From contig SIAL01000132.1 of the NCBI GenBank assembly GCA_009691815.1, forward strand, positions 1 through 8,590: a stretch of 8,590 bases of DNA, in the 5' to 3' direction. Under the pieces are notes generated by a model. That model did no database searches and was not told the DNA's origin. It worked only from the letters and a program-made list of their open reading frames with translations. Positions 1 to 7,500 of this stretch are shown in pieces. The DNA is from Gemmataceae bacterium. Lineage in GTDB: Bacteria > Planctomycetota > Planctomycetia > Gemmatales > Gemmataceae. Each line of letters opens with the position of its first letter. Position 1 is the stretch's first letter. The position numbers were made by a program, and so were the translations under genes.

Positions 1-788
1 ATCCATGGCAAATCAAATCGAACCCCAATCTTAAAAGCTTTAAAGTGGACCATGTGGAATTGCCAGCTGGCCTTTCCATTAGCCAACTTAATGACCGAGT
101 CTCTTTATTAGGTTCACTCAATGCGGCTCAAGAGGAATTGGCCCGTTCCACCGAAGGTAAACGACTTGGCGATCAACAGAAAAAAGCCATTGCATTGCTA
201 TCAAGTGGGGTGGTTGCCCGAGCATTTGACTTGGCACGAGAGCCAGAACGCACCAAAGAACGCTATGGCAGGCATATGTTTGGTCAATCACTTCTTTTAT
301 CAAGGCGACTTGTCCAAGCTGGGGTTCGGGTGGTCCAAGCAAACATGGGATCAGTCCAAAATTGGGACAGCCACGACAATAATTTCAACCGATTGAAACG
401 GGATCTGCTCCCTCCATTGGATAGGGGTGTGGCCGCTTTGATGGATGACCTTTACGAAACCGGAATGATCGACGATGTGATGGTGGTGGTGATGGGTGAA
501 TTTGGTCGAACCCCAAAGGTGGATTCCAAAAATGCCGGACGGGATCACTGGGCCGCTTGTTTTTCGGGGGCGTTTTTTGGGGGTGGAGTCAAGTCTGGTC
601 AGGTCTTGGGGCAATCCGACAAAACCGGGGCGTTTCCCATCACGGTTCCCTATTCCCCGGATGATATGGGAGCAACCATTTATCACGCCTTAGGCATTGA
701 TCCTCACTTGGAAATTCGAGATCGACAAGACCGCCCGGTTCAACTCAATCGCGGAAAAATAATGCATGACCTGTTTGAAAAAGGGTGA
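1..788 (+). CDS. DUF1501 family protein, 3' part (5' end outside window)
   Basis: The frame is open from base 3 with no start needed, and the stop is TGA at 786-788, so this is the C-terminal ~261 residues of a longer protein. A GTG at 45 is internal: the residues before it (PWQIKSNPNLKSFK) read as ordinary DUF1501 sequence leading into the conserved 'LPAGL..SQLNDR.SLL' stretch. Family hallmarks are NWDSHDNNF (about 360-386), MGEFGRTP (about 492-515) and GRDHW (537-551). DUF1501 proteins belong to the sulfatase/alkaline-phosphatase-like fold; the Asp/His residues in these motifs probably correspond to its metal site. They are usually exported, often by the Tat route, but the N-terminus is not visible. 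Their biochemical role is not established. They are typically encoded beside a haem-motif DUF1549/DUF1553 or DUF1592 gene, here presumably upstream of the window. The 3' end converges on glpK with only 8 bases between the stop codons. Confidence 0.94.
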   Translation, partial: PWQIKSNPNLKSFKVDHVELPAGLSISQLNDRVSLLGSLNAAQEELARSTEGKRLGDQQKKAIALLSSGVVARAFDLAREPERTKERYGRHMFGQSLLLSRRLVQAGVRVVQANMGSVQNWDSHDNNFNRLKRDLLPPLDRGVAALMDDLYETGMIDDVMVVVMGEFGRTPKVDSKNAGRDHWAACFSGAFFGGGVKSGQVLGQSDKTGAFPITVPYSPDDMGATIYHALGIDPHLEIRDRQDRPVQLNRGKIMHDLFEKG

Positions 789-796
789 TTGCGCCC

Positions 797-2281
797 CTAT
801 TCCTCAATCCATCCTTTTGACCGTGAAAGGGCCTTTCCCCAAAGTTTAATGGCACTTTTTCGTTGAGGCTGTGTCCATTTGCTTTTAAAACGGCCGGCTT
901 CCTTCCATTGCGTTGCAATTTCATGGGTGGATTTCCAGAAATTGACCGCCAATCCTGCCAAATACGCTGCACCCAGTGCGGTAATTTCGCTTACCTTTGG
1001 GCGAATAACAGGCACTCCCAAAAGGTCGGATTGAATCTGCATAAGCAGATTATTGCGGGATGCTCCACCATCGACCCGAAGTTCCCGAAGCTTGATGGAA
1101 GAATCGGCTTCCATCGCTCGAAGGACCTCGGCGACCTGAAAGGCAATACCATCCAAGGAAGCTCGGGCAATATGGCTGGAATTGGTTCCCCGAGTAATTC
1201 CCACCAAAATCCCGCGGGCATAGGCATCCCAATGGGGAGCACCCAATCCCGCAAAAGCAGGCACAAGAATAACACCACCCGAATCGGGAACTCGATTCGC
1301 CAACTCCTCTACCTCCGCCGATGTTTGAATAATCCCCAATCCATCCCGAAGCCATTGCACAACAGCCCCGGCAATGAAAATACTCCCCTCAAGGGCATAT
1401 TCTGTTTTATCCCCTATTTGCCAAGCAATGGTGGTTAATAGTTCATTTTTAGACACCATCGGTTTGGGGCCGGTATTCATCAGCATGAAGCACCCGGTCC
1501 CATAAGTACATTTGACCATTCCGGGCTTTAGGCAAGCTTGGCCAAAAAGGGCTGCCTGTTGGTCGCCCGCAATCCCGGAAATGGGAATGGATCCGCCAAA
1601 AACTTGAGTTTCTCCATAAAAACCGGAGGATGGTTTAACTTCAGGGAGCATGGATTTGGGAATCCCAAATATTCCAAGGAGGGATTCATCCCATTTCAAA
1701 GTATGAATATTATAAAGCATGGTTCGTGAAGCATTGGTGGCATCGGTGGCATGAACTCTGCCGCATGTTAATCGCCATGTTAACCAGGTATCAATGGTAC
1801 CAAGGGCCAATTCACCCGCATTTGCCTTGGCCCTTGCGCCTTTGACTTTCTCTAGAATCCACGCAACTTTGGATGCGGAAAAATAGGGATCAAGGACCAA
1901 ACCCGTTTTTTTCCGGATCTCTTTTTCCTTCCCCAAGAGCTTTAGTTTAGCGCACATCGAAGCGGTTCGACGGTCCTGCCAAACAATTGCAGGGGCAATG
2001 GGTTTTCCCGTCTTTCGATCCCAAACAACCACCGTTTCGCGTTGGTTGGTGATTCCAATGGCAGCAATGGAGGAAGGGCTCACCCAATTTTTCTCAAGCA
2101 CTTCTTTAACCACCGCGATTTGGCTTTCCCAAATATCTTCCGGATTGTGTTCCACCCATCCCGGTGTTGGAAAATGTTGCGGGAATTCCCGTTGGGCCAT
2201 ACCCGCCACGGCGCCTGATTTTTCAAAAAGTATGGCCCTAGAGCTGGTGGTTCCCTGATCCAAGGCAAGGATGTATTTCAT
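797..2281 (-). CDS. glpK: Glycerol kinase
   Basis: A 494-residue FGGY-family kinase, full length for GlpK (about 500 residues). It phosphorylates cytoplasmic glycerol with ATP to sn-glycerol-3-phosphate, trapping the glycerol that enters through GlpF. The N-terminal phosphate-binding motif DQGTTSSR is at residues 8-15. Substrate residues match E. coli GlpK: R81-E82 (NQRET), Y133 (DPYFS) and D240-Q241 (GIAGDQQ, catalytic Asp). FGGY signature 1 is at 133-145 and signature 2 around 405-422 (GGASRNN...QSDLLG); TYGTGCF is at 259-265. The E. coli fructose-1,6-bisphosphate loop Arg (GGTRIPI) is Ser here (GGSIPI, S231). The His phosphorylated by HPr in Firmicutes enzymes appears to be Gly220. Both points come from remembered alignments. 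ATG at 2279-2281 gives the exact family N-terminus (MKYILALDQGT). The ribosome site is weak: only GGA, 7 bases upstream. It is the last gene of the esterase-glpF-glpK run. Confidence 0.97.
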   Translation of the reverse strand: MKYILALDQGTTSSRAILFEKSGAVAGMAQREFPQHFPTPGWVEHNPEDIWESQIAVVKEVLEKNWVSPSSIAAIGITNQRETVVVWDRKTGKPIAPAIVWQDRRTASMCAKLKLLGKEKEIRKKTGLVLDPYFSASKVAWILEKVKGARAKANAGELALGTIDTWLTWRLTCGRVHATDATNASRTMLYNIHTLKWDESLLGIFGIPKSMLPEVKPSSGFYGETQVFGGSIPISGIAGDQQAALFGQACLKPGMVKCTYGTGCFMLMNTGPKPMVSKNELLTTIAWQIGDKTEYALEGSIFIAGAVVQWLRDGLGIIQTSAEVEELANRVPDSGGVILVPAFAGLGAPHWDAYARGILVGITRGTNSSHIARASLDGIAFQVAEVLRAMEADSSIKLRELRVDGGASRNNLLMQIQSDLLGVPVIRPKVSEITALGAAYLAGLAVNFWKSTHEIATQWKEAGRFKSKWTQPQRKSAIKLWGKALSRSKGWIEE

Positions 2282-2321
2282 AAAAATATCCGTTTAGGAA
2301 TGAGGGAAATATTGGGGAAAA

Positions 2322-3068
2322 TTATGGAGAAGGCCACAAAGCGGCGTACACAATCGCACCTAAAATTCCGCCAATTATGGGACCAAAAACAGGAATCCAA
2401 GCATATCCCCAATCCGATCCACCTTTGCCCGAAATGGGAAAAAGCGAATGGAAAAGTCGCGGTGCCAAATCCCTCGCCGGGTTAATAGCGAATCCGGTTG
2501 GTCCACCCAAGGATAATCCAATCGACCAAACTAAAAGTCCAACAAGGACCGGACCAAATCCTTGGGCAAAACCCGAATCAGGAATGAGGTTTTTCGGCGA
2601 AGATATAGCCAAGACGCCCAATACCAAAACAAAAGTGGCAATGATTTCACAAAAGAAATTGGCCAAAGGATTTCGTACCGCCGGGGCGGTGCAAAAAACC
2701 GCCCGTTTAGCATCTGGATCTTGGGTTAATTCCCAATGCGAATAATAACAGACCCAAACAAGCCACGCCCCAAAAAATGCACCCAAAAGCTGCCCGAGGA
2801 CATACGGACCAACACTCGCCCACTCCAGTTTTCCAATTACAGCAAGGCCAAGGGTAACCGCCGGATTCAAATGGGCACCACTCACCGAATTTACCAAGTA
2901 AATCCCCATGGTAACCGCAAAAGCCCAACCCGCCGTAATGACCATCCAACCGCTTTGATTCCCTTTCGTCCCTTTGAGAACCACATTGGCCACCACTCCA
3001 TTTCCCAAAAGGATTAAGAGTGCGGTTCCAAGAAATTCCCCGAAAGGGGCGGAAATGGGAATACTCAT
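2322..3068 (-). CDS. glpF: Glycerol uptake facilitator (aquaglyceroporin, MIP family)
   Basis: A 248-residue inner-membrane channel of the major intrinsic protein family, with six hydrophobic segments and two re-entrant NPA loops: NPA at 68-70 (SGAHLNPAVT) and NPARD at 196-200 (GFAINPARD). The positions that form the selectivity filter in E. coli GlpF (W48, G191, F200, R206) appear here as W48, G184, F193 and R199 with the same mutual spacing. The Asp after the second NPAR (D200) is the usual mark of glycerol channels rather than strict water channels (AqpZ). It passes glycerol and similar small polyols by diffusion. The gene lies 25 bases after the esterase stop and 40 bases before glpK, consistent with one transcript. 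The start ATG (3066-3068) has AGGAG 8 bases upstream. A second ATG 4 bases upstream is out of frame. Confidence 0.95.
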   Translation of the reverse strand: MSIPISAPFGEFLGTALLILLGNGVVANVVLKGTKGNQSGWMVITAGWAFAVTMGIYLVNSVSGAHLNPAVTLGLAVIGKLEWASVGPYVLGQLLGAFFGAWLVWVCYYSHWELTQDPDAKRAVFCTAPAVRNPLANFFCEIIATFVLVLGVLAISSPKNLIPDSGFAQGFGPVLVGLLVWSIGLSLGGPTGFAINPARDLAPRLFHSLFPISGKGGSDWGYAWIPVFGPIIGGILGAIVYAALWPSP

Positions 3069-3076
3069 CCATCAAG

Positions 3077-3081
3077 CTCCT
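3077..3081 (-). promoter_or_regulatory. Shine-Dalgarno site of glpF
   Basis: AGGAG on the minus strand lies 8 bases before the ATG at 3066-3068. It is the strongest ribosome site of the three minus-strand genes; glpK has only GGA and the esterase a run of five G. It supports the ATG at 3068 over the out-of-frame ATG 4 bases upstream. Confidence 0.6.
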
Positions 3082-3093
3082 AACACAAAATCC

Positions 3094-4278
3094 TTACCGG
3101 TTTGGTTTTAAATGTTTTTCTAGAAAACCAAGGACAATGGGACGCAGGTCTTTTTCTTTTGGCTGAAGGTGGAAAGAATGGGGAGCGCCCGGAATGATCA
3201 ACAGGACATTGGCAATCCCCGCGGTTTTTAAGGCACCGGCAAACCTTTCGGAATCACTCACAGGAACCGTTTTATCCCCCGTTCCGTGGATTATCAAAAA
3301 GGGCGGATCCTTGGCATCTATATGGGAAAACGGGCTAATTTGACGGTACAATTCGGGGGCTTCCTCTCGGGTTTTACCCAGCAATAGGGTAAGATTGGCA
3401 CCACCTTCCGCCATGGGGCCATAAAGGTCCACAACGGCTTGAACTGAGGTCGATAGTTTAACTTGACCGGATGCTGGATCCCACTTGGGATCATCACCGG
3501 TAAGTCCCACCAAGGCGGCTAGGTGCCCCCCGGCTGAACCGCCAATGACCCCGATGTTTTTGGGATCCACATTCCATTCCTTGGAGTTGGCCCGTAGCCA
3601 CCGAACGGCCATTTTGCAATCGTTTAGGTTTTGGGGCCAAATAGGAGGATTTCCTTCTTTTTGAAGCAGGTAATTGATACTGATGCAAACATAGCCATGG
3701 CTGGCCAAGGTGTTTCCGATATTGATTTCGCGTTCCGCACCTTTATCTCCGCCGGTCCAACCCCCACCGTGAATGATTACTATGCCTGGTCGTGGCGGCC
3801 CGCCTTCGCTAGCGGGCAGATAAAGGTCCGCTAATTCTTTGCGGTCTTTTGCTAAATAGGAAATGTCTTTTTTAATACTAACCAATCCCGGAATGGCTGG
3901 GTTTGCATTAACGATTACAATTTGCTCCGGGTCATCCACCTGAATTCTTGGTTTTCCTTCAAAGAGTTTAACAATACCGGTCACCCGGACCTTTTTCCCG
4001 GCAAAATGTTTATCCAAATCCTCAACCTTTTTCAATTTTCCGTATTGGATTTTGGCGGGTTTAGGCAGAATGATGGTAAAATTCGACGGATCCTTAAAGT
4101 CTTTTTCCGAATTGATATAAAAGTTATTGTTTCCCCCCGTCGATCCCACCTCAAATTCCACACAAAATCGTTCTCCCAATTTCTTAATCGCCTCGGCGGG
4201 AGGCCCAATCTTAACGGGCGGAACCTCAATATTTTGGTGAAAAAGACCAAAGCACAATATCAATGGAAAAATGGACAT
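3094..4278 (-). CDS. Probable exported alpha/beta-hydrolase esterase with N-terminal OB-like domain
   Basis: A 394-residue protein with two parts. Residues about 135-392 form an esterase of the BD-FAE/HSL-like alpha/beta-hydrolase group, often annotated as acetylxylan esterase or carboxylesterase. The oxyanion motif is H170-GGGW, the nucleophile S248 lies in GGSAGG (246-251), the acid is D335 (HGTGDKTVP) and the base H367 (GAPHSF), so the catalytic set is complete. Residues about 30-123 look like a small OB-type beta-barrel of a kind I recall from planctomycete secreted proteins (FYINSEKDF..., GKKVRVTGIV, GKPRIQVDDPEQI). Residues 3-13 are hydrophobic and may act as a signal peptide, but there is no basic N-region and no clear cleavage site. 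The start is fixed: an in-frame TAG lies at 4282-4284, one codon before the ATG, and GGGGG 7 bases upstream may serve as ribosome site. It is the first gene of the run with glpF and glpK. The substrate is unknown: acyl-glycerol, acetylated polysaccharide or another ester. Confidence 0.86.
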   Translation of the reverse strand: MSIFPLILCFGLFHQNIEVPPVKIGPPAEAIKKLGERFCVEFEVGSTGGNNNFYINSEKDFKDPSNFTIILPKPAKIQYGKLKKVEDLDKHFAGKKVRVTGIVKLFEGKPRIQVDDPEQIVIVNANPAIPGLVSIKKDISYLAKDRKELADLYLPASEGGPPRPGIVIIHGGGWTGGDKGAEREINIGNTLASHGYVCISINYLLQKEGNPPIWPQNLNDCKMAVRWLRANSKEWNVDPKNIGVIGGSAGGHLAALVGLTGDDPKWDPASGQVKLSTSVQAVVDLYGPMAEGGANLTLLLGKTREEAPELYRQISPFSHIDAKDPPFLIIHGTGDKTVPVSDSERFAGALKTAGIANVLLIIPGAPHSFHLQPKEKDLRPIVLGFLEKHLKPNR

Positions 4279-4373
4279 CGTCTAACCCCCATTTGCACAT
4301 GGTTTGCTAAGGATTACATAGGACTGGACCGGGATTGGAACAGGCCAACTCGAAAGTTCCGTGGCAGGAAATA

Positions 4374-4402
4374 GTGACTTTCATCAACCGAAGAGGTAGA
4401 AT
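4374..4402 (+). promoter_or_regulatory. Candidate sigma70-like promoter for the DUF1592 gene
   Basis: GTGACT (4374-4379, four of six matches to TTGACA) and TAGAAT (4397-4402, five of six matches to TATAAT) are separated by 17 bases, the optimal spacing. Transcription would start near 4410 and leave a leader of about 115 bases that contains the inverted repeat at 4451-4474. Planctomycete promoter consensus is poorly known and a match of this quality can arise by chance. Confidence 0.25.
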
Positions 4403-4450
4403 AGGGTCACCACCCAAAGGGGCTCCCACCAAACAGCCTTAACCCTCCCA

Positions 4451-4474
4451 AACCCGGAAAAGGCCATCCGGGTT
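4451..4474. repeat. Perfect 8-bp inverted repeat in the divergent region
   Basis: AACCCGGA (4451-4458) and TCCGGGTT (4467-4474) are exact reverse complements separated by 8 bases (AAAGGCCA). The repeat ends 50 bases before the chosen ATG at 4525. It could be a regulator operator or a leader hairpin of the DUF1592 transcript. No T-run follows, so it is not a classical terminator, and neither neighbouring gene ends here. Confidence 0.5.
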
Positions 4475-4524
4475 AAATGGTTCAAAATGCTCAATATCCC
4501 CCCAAATATCAGGGCAATACTATT

Positions 4525-7500
4525 ATGAAATCGCTTTACTTCCTTTTTGTTTTGGCTTTAGGTTTGGGACTTTTTTCCACAGCGGTGGGCCAGGTCCCAG
4601 CCCCAAGCACGCCCAAAGAATTGGGCTCCAAAGCAGCGAGCTTTATCAAGCAATATTGTCTGAAATGCCACACCACCGAAAAAAGGGAAGGGGAATTGGA
4701 TCTTGAAGTTCTCTTAAAAGCAGGCGAGGCAAGTAAACCGGGTAATGCCAAAATATGGCGCAAAGTCCGGGAAATGCTGGACACCGCCGAAATGCCTCCC
4801 AAGGAAAGCAAGCAACCGACAGCCGCGGATAAAGGAGTATTTACCACTTGGCTTAAAACCTTTTTAGAGGATTTGGCGAGGGCAACCGCCGGAGACCCAG
4901 GCCGAGTTGTTTTGCGCCGGTTGAACAATGCCGAATATACCTACACCGTCTCCGACCTTGCCGGGATTGCCTTAAACCCTGTCAAAGAATTTCCAGCGGA
5001 TAGCGCGGCCGGAGAAGGGTTTACCAATACCGGAAATGCCTTGGTAATGTCCCCGGCTTTATTGTCAAAATATTTGGTTGCAGCCAAAGGAATCGCGGAA
5101 CACGCCATTTTGCTTCCGGACGGTATTCGTTTTTCAGCTTCTACCACCCGCCGGGATTGGACCAACGAAATCCTAGACCAAATTCGAACCATTTATCGCC
5201 GGGAAACGGAGATCCTAAGCAGTGCCAGGGCCAATTTACAGGGAATCATTTTTGATACTAACGATGGCGGGAAATTGCCCTTGGAGCGATACATCGCCGC
5301 TACCTTACTCCATCGTAATGACATCGCGGCGGGCAAAATTAGCTTAGCCCAAGTCGCCGAGACCAATCGGTTAAATCCTCTGTATTTAACCTCCCTTTGG
5401 AAACTATTTCAGCGCAAAGACCATTTACCCCTTTTGGGTCGAATCCAAGAACTTTGGACAAACGCCAAGATTGGGGATGAAAAAGCGGTTCACGCGGAAA
5501 TTGCCCTATGGCAAGGGGCCCTCACCAAATTTCAAAGCGTGGGTCATATGAAGCCTTGGATGGTTTCTATTAACCCCTTCAAGGAGCGCGAAGAGTTTCG
5601 GACCAAGCTGGTGGCAAATACTTCCATGGGAAATTGCCAACTGTTTTTGGTCGCTTCGGAGGTCGATGATCCTCGAAACGATTTTGTCGAATGGGAAAAT
5701 CCTCGCATCCTCGTTCCCGGTAGGGACGATATTCCCCTTCGATTCGCAGGTTTGTATACCGATTTGGCAAGGGACAAACGAGCCAAACTTTATGCTGCTA
5801 GTCAGGGTGCGTTGCAGGCGGCTGAAGAGGCCCTCCTTTCCCGAAATGGTTGGAACATAACCCAATTGGCGGATAAATTTCAAGTTCCCAAGGAGGATTT
5901 GGAACTTTGGTTTGGTTTTTTGGGGATTCGCCAAACCCAAAACATCAACCTCACTCATTTTAAAAACAAGCTATTTAAAGGAAGCGGCCACGATTTTGTG
6001 AATGGTTGGGGAAGTCCCGAAACACCACACATTATGGCCAACTCCTCCAATCAACTTGTGCGAATTCCCGGCGATTTGAAGGGCAAAGGGGTTGTGGTCC
6101 ACCCTTCCCCCACACTTGCCTCTTGTGTCGGCTGGCAAAGCCCCATTTCGGGGGCCTACACCATTGAGGCGAAAACCACCCACGCCCATGTGGGTTGTGG
6201 AAATGGGGTGACTTGGTCCTTGGAAATTCGAAGAGGAGCCACCCGTCGAAAACTCGCCGGGGGTATTGCCCATGGTGCTCAGGCAATCAAAGCAGGGCCG
6301 TTCAAAAATGTCGCCATCCAAAAAGGGGATTTGGTTTCCCTTATTATTGGGCCAAGGGACGGCAACCATTCTTGCGACCTGACCGATGTGGAATTGCTTC
6401 TGCAAAATCAAGAATCCAAGGAGCTAAAATGGAACCTTACCTCCGATGTAAGCGGCAATATTCAATCCGCCAATCCCCATGAAGATTCCCTTGGAAATGC
6501 CGGGATTTGGCATTTCTACACGGAACCGGTTACCCCCGGATCCGAATCGGTCAGCGCCATTCCCGCCGGATCCTTTTTGGATGCTTGGCAAGGGACATCC
6601 GATCCCAAAGAACGCAACCGCCTGGCCCAATCCGTCCAACAATTGCTTACCAAGGGGCCATCAAATGACACCACGCCCCCCAATGTTCAACTGTATCAAA
6701 GCCTTTCCTCCCTTTCCGGGCCACTTCTTGGCTTATGGAAGCCCACCTTTGACCTAAAAAAGGACAAGTTTGACCTAAAAAAGGACAAGCCTGTAAGTGG
6801 TCCCGTGGTGGGAACCGACCCAAAGCACTTTGGTAAACATCCCAATGGTGAGGCAGTGGATGCCTCCAATATTTGCGTGCAAGCGCCCAATTTGATTGAG
6901 ATCACCCTGCCCGCGGATTTGTGGGGAGGGACCACCTTTGCCGCATCCGCGACCCTTCACGGGAAAACGGGCATTGAAGGAAGTGTGCAACTTCAAGTTC
7001 TTGCCGCAAAGCCTGACCGAATGGGGGGTTTGCGGCCCGGTTTACCCATCATTGTCAAAGGGGGTTCGGAGACCAAAAAACGATTTGAGGAAGGTTTTGA
7101 AGCCTTTCGACAAGCGTTTCCCGCCGCGGTTTGCTACACCAAAATCGTTCCGGTGGATGAGGTTGTTACCCTAACCCTTTACCATCGGGAGGATGAACCC
7201 TTCCGCAGATTGCTTTTGACTCCGGAACAAAACATCCAATTGGATCGCTTGTGGAAAGACCTCCACTATGTGAGTCAGGATGCCTTTGCCGAGGTGGATG
7301 CTTTCATTCAATTGATGGAATTTGCGACACAAGACAGCAACCCAGCCCTTTTTGAACCGTTTCGAAAACCGATTTTGGCCTCGGCGGAAGCTCTCAAAAA
7401 GCAATTGGTGGCGACAGAACCCCAGCACCTGAACGGGGTCCTTGGGATTGCCGCAAAGGCGTTTCGTCGGCCCATAACCAAAACCGAGGATAGCGAACTT

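Larger units (their letters stand above)
4279..4524. other. Divergent non-coding region between the esterase and giant DUF1592 genes
   Basis: A 246-base stretch between two genes transcribed away from each other, so it should hold the promoters of both the esterase-glpF-glpK run and the DUF1592 gene. I see no credible gene in it. It holds an 8-bp inverted repeat at 4451-4474 and a weak sigma70-like candidate for the rightward gene at 4374-4402. No convincing leftward promoter could be picked by eye; TATGTA (4307-4312, minus strand) is -10-like but has no good -35 partner. An in-frame TAA-ATG pair at 4474-4479 offers an alternative, less likely start for the rightward gene. Confidence 0.7.

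Noticed and set aside
45..788. GTG at 45 as the true start of a 247-residue protein
   Set aside because: The frame is open upstream to the window edge and the residues before the GTG fit DUF1501 sequence; no ribosome site precedes it.
778..798. Possible Rho-independent terminator for the glp run (AGGG, 9-base loop, CCCT then T-run on the minus strand), overlapping the glpK stop
   Set aside because: The stem is only four pairs with a long loop, too weak to call. The T-run is also the Glu-Lys end of the DUF1501 coding sequence.
832..836. Near-palindrome GAAAGGGCCTTTC (about 824-836) as a regulatory site
   Set aside because: It lies inside the glpK coding sequence, has no loop, and the symmetry is imperfect at the centre; chance is the simplest explanation.
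863..1438. 191-residue open frame on the + strand opposite glpK
   Set aside because: It lies wholly antisense to a clear, complete glycerol kinase gene, has low-complexity composition and shows no domain or ribosome site.
3922..4374. 150-residue + strand open frame covering the esterase N-terminus and part of the divergent region
   Set aside because: It is mostly antisense to the esterase OB-like domain and has no recognisable family.
4536..4928. 130-residue minus-strand open frame opposite the signal peptide and first haem domain
   Set aside because: The + strand here encodes a good signal peptide, CLKCH and DUF1587 sequence; the minus-strand product is Ser/Lys-rich with no recognisable motif.
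5506..6411. Two minus-strand open frames of about 150 residues each
   Set aside because: They are antisense to the giant protein frame, which shows recognisable domains on both sides and an unbroken reading frame. The translations look like shadow sequence.
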